A stretch of 64,000 nucleotides of DNA from Branchiostoma floridae (lineage: Eukaryota > Chordata > Leptocardii > Amphioxiformes > Branchiostomatidae): positions 25,750,272 through 25,814,271 of the forward strand of contig NC_049980.1 of the NCBI RefSeq assembly GCF_000003815.2. Direction: 5' to 3'. The notes beneath the pieces were generated by a model. That model had not been told where the DNA came from, did not search any database, and worked only from the letters and a program-made list of their open reading frames with translations. Numbering within the stretch: the stretch's first letter is position 1; every line of letters begins with the position of its first letter. Made by a program: the position numbers and the translations under genes. Positions 60,597 to 64,000 of this stretch are shown piece after piece.

Positions 60597-60958
60597 AACT
60601 TCCACTGGGAGGGCATTCAAAGTGCGACTGGATCAGTGCGATATTGTACCACTTGTACGGGCTGTCAGATGTGCATTACGCGCTGCAACACGTCGCATGG
60701 TTGATAAAATTCATACTAGAGACGCAGCTATTTTACCTTCCATTTCCGTTGCACCGCAAAGAGCAGATTAAACATCCTCGTGCGATCGTGAAGCCGCGCC
60801 GGGCCGACACTGAAACGTTCCACTACTTCTGTACCAAGCTGCACATATGAAAGGCGATCTCAAGTGAAATTGTCAACAACGTAGTGTAATATGATTAAAT
60901 GTAGGCACCTGTCCACGAGGGAAGTGGAAGAATCGCTCATCTTCAGCTTGAGTGTGGC

Positions 60959-61127
60959 GAGCAAGAAGCAGACTCCTTAATCCCCGAGCAGATCCATCGG
61001 GGGCAGGGCAGTATCCAAATTATCCAAAAGGCTACCGGTAGCCAGATGGATACTGGTTGGCCCTTTGGATACTGCCTTGCTACCGATAGATCTGCTTGAA
61101 GATCACAGACGTAAGCTTCCTGCTCTC
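60959..61127. mobile_element. Foldback (MITE-like) element
   Basis: The core arms GCAGATCCATCGG...GGCAGTATCCAAA at 60987-61019 are inverted at 61064-61095; similarity extends outward (GCAAGAAGC against GCTTCCTGC). The centre is a perfect GGCTACCGGTAGCC palindrome. Confidence 0.7.
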
Positions 61128-63174
61128 AGGAAATTTGTAGGCGCCATTGTCTGGTGAGATAAGCTTTAGTGTTCCTATTGAGATGTAAGTCTTTTTACAG
61201 AGTGGAAGACAGCAATGATACGTTATCCAAGTTTACATTAAGTTCTAAAAAACTCAAAGAACATCGCCACGAAAGCTTTGCAATAGATGACATGCAAAGG
61301 AGTATCGCTACAACAAACATATCAACTAAAGCTATTGGACAAAAATAGAGTCAAATTTAGCCGTTACTTATACTAAATGTAACATGGCTGCAAGCGCATT
61401 GGGTTAAAGGACTGTGCCGGATCCACCTTCTAAAAGCAAATTGATGAAGAATATAGAAGGAAGCCAAAAGCACAGGAAATCCCAAAGAGATGTAAAAACA
61501 CGAATAGACATGACCGCCACATGGCTACTTCAGCAACTTTCACCGCCCTCAAAGCTGCCTTACTATTAAAGAAAAAAACTATTGTCTCATGAAAATATCC
61601 CGCCATTGGAAAACATAACACGCATTGTAATTTAGTACATCCTGTCCATGTGGACAGATATCTTTACTTCCAATAGAGCCTGGAGGAAAGTTTACCCGCC
61701 ATTAGACGTCTGGTTCCGTTGTTCGGCAGATGTTGCCGACCAGAAGTGGTTTACAGTGTTTCCCCGCGGATGCGGCTTTGGCGACTTAATAAACCATATG
61801 TTGATAACGGAAACCCAGTGTAAACAAGATTACTTATTTTATAGGCTACGAGGGTCGATCATAAAATCCGCACTAACAAGGAAACTTGCAGCAGTAACGT
61901 TATATATGAAGCGATGAAAAATGTAAGATTATAACGGATGACTACCGTCCAAGTGCCATCTGTTGATAAGTATAGCAAATGTAATTCCATTTACATCCTA
62001 ACGTTATATGTGATGATACGGTATCTCACAACATCTCCCATCCAAAATACCTTCCACATAGGAACACCTAGTGAAAGACTAATTGTGGCAACGGGAATGG
62101 TAATTAAGCTCTTTCTTCTTTCTAAATTCACTCCCATGCCTCCATCATGGCGGACGTACCTAGTTAAAAGAACTTCCATGCAGTTTGGCCGGAGTTGTAC
62201 GCAGCGTCCCTCCCACCAGTTCCTGGTCTTGCTGTGACCCCTCCGCTCTCGGAAAATCCGTACCAAATCCTCGTGTGGTAGAATAAAACGGCTGTTGTTT
62301 ACGTCCGCAGCACCTGATACGAAGAGCGAAGCTCTCAATGGGGGAAGTCAAGCCTGTGTCACTGATTATTTCAGCTGACCTAAGGTTTACATCTTTACCT
62401 CTCTTCTCTGACATCACCAATAGCCAGCGAAGTCGCAAATGCCCCAACAGTCATGTTATATCAAATTTAGAAAAAATAGGAAGGAGACCCGAGACCCATT
62501 GTGAGCCCCGAGTTAAGGGCTATATGGAGGAAACAGGGTGTTTGCGTAGCCACAACCACGTCGGTATCTCAAAAGGGACGCAAACAAAGATTTGAAGTGG
62601 TTCCTACGCTCACAATCTGTCACTATACGCCGCTGTCGTGGGCGGTGACGTCACGACCAGTCGGCTGAGGTGATATGAGTACTGATTGCCGCCTGAAGCA
62701 TGAGTAGGGAAGGCTGCGAGACAAACCAGAGGGGCTCACTTCTGATACCAGCACCAGTAATAATACGTGCAGTTAGAGGTCAGTCAGGCCGCTAGTCGCT
62801 GCTGTGATTTTTGGACGTTGTGCATGCCAGTTCTAAACCCTGCCTGTGGAGGACCGTGAGCAGGATTCTCAGAAGTAGGGATGACAGGTGTTCTAACTGC
62901 CGCCTCAGCTGCTGGCCTTCGGTCGGTATTAACTACTGACGGCTCTGCAGGGGAGTCTTTTGGATAGGACGTCCAATATGCCATGAGTGTTCGTGTTAGT
63001 ACATGGATAACAATAATGCTGTTTTCATGCTTGAATTATACCCAATTAGTTTATGATACGAGTATATGTTAAACCAGATAGCTTTCTGCAAAATAGTTTA
63101 GGCTAACCTTGTACATATATTTATAATTAGTCTACCGCGTGGATTGAGCAGTCTCTCTTCGCACAGATAAAGAT

Positions 63175-63177
<3 letters not shown>
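61128..63177. other. Intergenic, no gene recognised
   Basis: Overlapping short ORFs at 61.65-62.6 kb and 62784-62984 lack domain features or supporting splice sites. Confidence 0.4.

Positions 63178-63242
<65 letters not shown>
63178..63242. repeat. (AT)n microsatellite
   Basis: About 60 bp of alternating A and T, interrupted once by GT and bounded by ACAT. The YIYIYI ORF across it is an artefact. Confidence 0.95.
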
Positions 63243-63248
<6 letters not shown>

Positions 63249-64000
63249 CCATTCTTCAGTATACTAGTATGTATACATGTGTTTATATAAAGGACAGACT
63301 GAAAATACATTGCATGAGTGAATGACTGCGCTCGACGTCTTGCATTCAACTGCCAGCTGCATCAAATTATGTCTATTGTGACTATTTCAGGCAAAAAGGC
63401 ATCAATGCCTCTTGAGTTCACGCAGGCGCTGACGCTGTTTGCTGCACTTGCTTGTGCTCCGTGGCCCCTGGTCGGAAAGGCATATAATTGCTGCACTTGC
63501 GTAAATATCATTAAATGTAAATTATGCAAATAAGGACCTTAATTGCACAAATGTTTAGAAAATGCTTATATAGCCTCCTTTGTTAATATAAGACTATCAT
63601 AGCTTAGACAACTTCTGTTCTTGGGGTGGAGAAGATGATTAACTCATACAATCTTCTCAAATTAAGACATTATTTCCATAATCAAGACAATATTTACATA
63701 TAACGCATCAGTCGAAAGGTCAAAATTATTTGGCAAAAGTATGCTGTGGTACAAGTCTGTTTCTACATATTCTTCTCCTCACGAAGCTGCTCCGTGGGAA
63801 CTACTCTGGAATCCTCAGAGCTAAAGGCAGGGTTTTAAAAGGAATCCAGAGAAAGGTGAGAGTGGGCGGTGGGGCAATTCTCTGGCAAGGATGCCACTCG
63901 TAGGTTGTATCAAATTATATAGACGTCATTAGCACTCACTCTGTGCATTTTCTCCATTTGTAAGGATCATGGAGAATCCAGAAAATTTCTATTGATGTAA
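63243..64000. other. Intergenic, no gene recognised
   Basis: Contains the second copy of the dispersed ATGCAAAT...GGACCTTAATTG word (63521-63546). No coding exon was seen. Confidence 0.4.

Noticed and set aside
62784-62984. Minus ORF beginning MAYWTSYPKDSPAEPS
   Set aside because: Proline-rich and isolated, with no splice sites or codon bias to support it.
63098-63349. ORF with a YIYIYI run
   Set aside because: It is a translation of the (AT)n microsatellite.

Overview
This is animal nuclear DNA. Every recognisable gene is split into short exons with GT...AG introns, there is one minor-spliceosome AT-AC intron, and the intergenic DNA is full of short foldback elements, a tRNA-derived SINE family and LINE remnants. 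The gene set (a prokineticin-type hormone, a two-pore channel of TPC3 type, a RIM-type active-zone protein) combined with small introns and many AACGTTA and TACATGTA words fits a cephalochordate (amphioxus, Branchiostoma). That assignment is inference; no marker in the window proves it.

Layout. (1) 324-3500, minus: a two-exon prokineticin-like secreted peptide with ten cysteines and an ITGA-type N-terminus. (2) 3501-7457: no gene found; simple repeats and one SINE copy. (3) 7458-11348, plus: a seven-exon coiled-coil protein of 337 aa. (4) 13723-23528, minus: a two-pore channel in 18 coding exons (769 aa); every exon phase closes, but only if one intron is read as AT-AC. (5) 25835-26912, plus: a two-exon basic protein of unknown family, starting about 0.9 kb from the probable 5' exon of the channel. 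(6) 28062-32854, plus: a five-exon single-pass membrane protein with a tiny ectodomain and a proline/tyrosine-rich tail. (7) 35730-46576, minus: a RIM-like gene in 18 coding exons with a zinc finger, PDZ and C2B domain but no C2A domain; a 120-N gap lies in its first long intron. (8) 46600-64000: no convincing gene, but a LINE relic (56.1-57.0 kb), a 749-bp element with 34-bp terminal inverted repeats (59848-60596), several hairpin elements and an (AT)n tract.

The genes do not form a pathway; they are ordinary neighbours. The channel (endolysosomal or plasma-membrane cation flux), the RIM-like protein (vesicle priming at release sites) and the prokineticin (secreted signal) could each act in secretory or neural cells, but nothing in the sequence ties them together. 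Exon boundaries were set by hand from splice sites, reading frame and phase. No transcript evidence was available.
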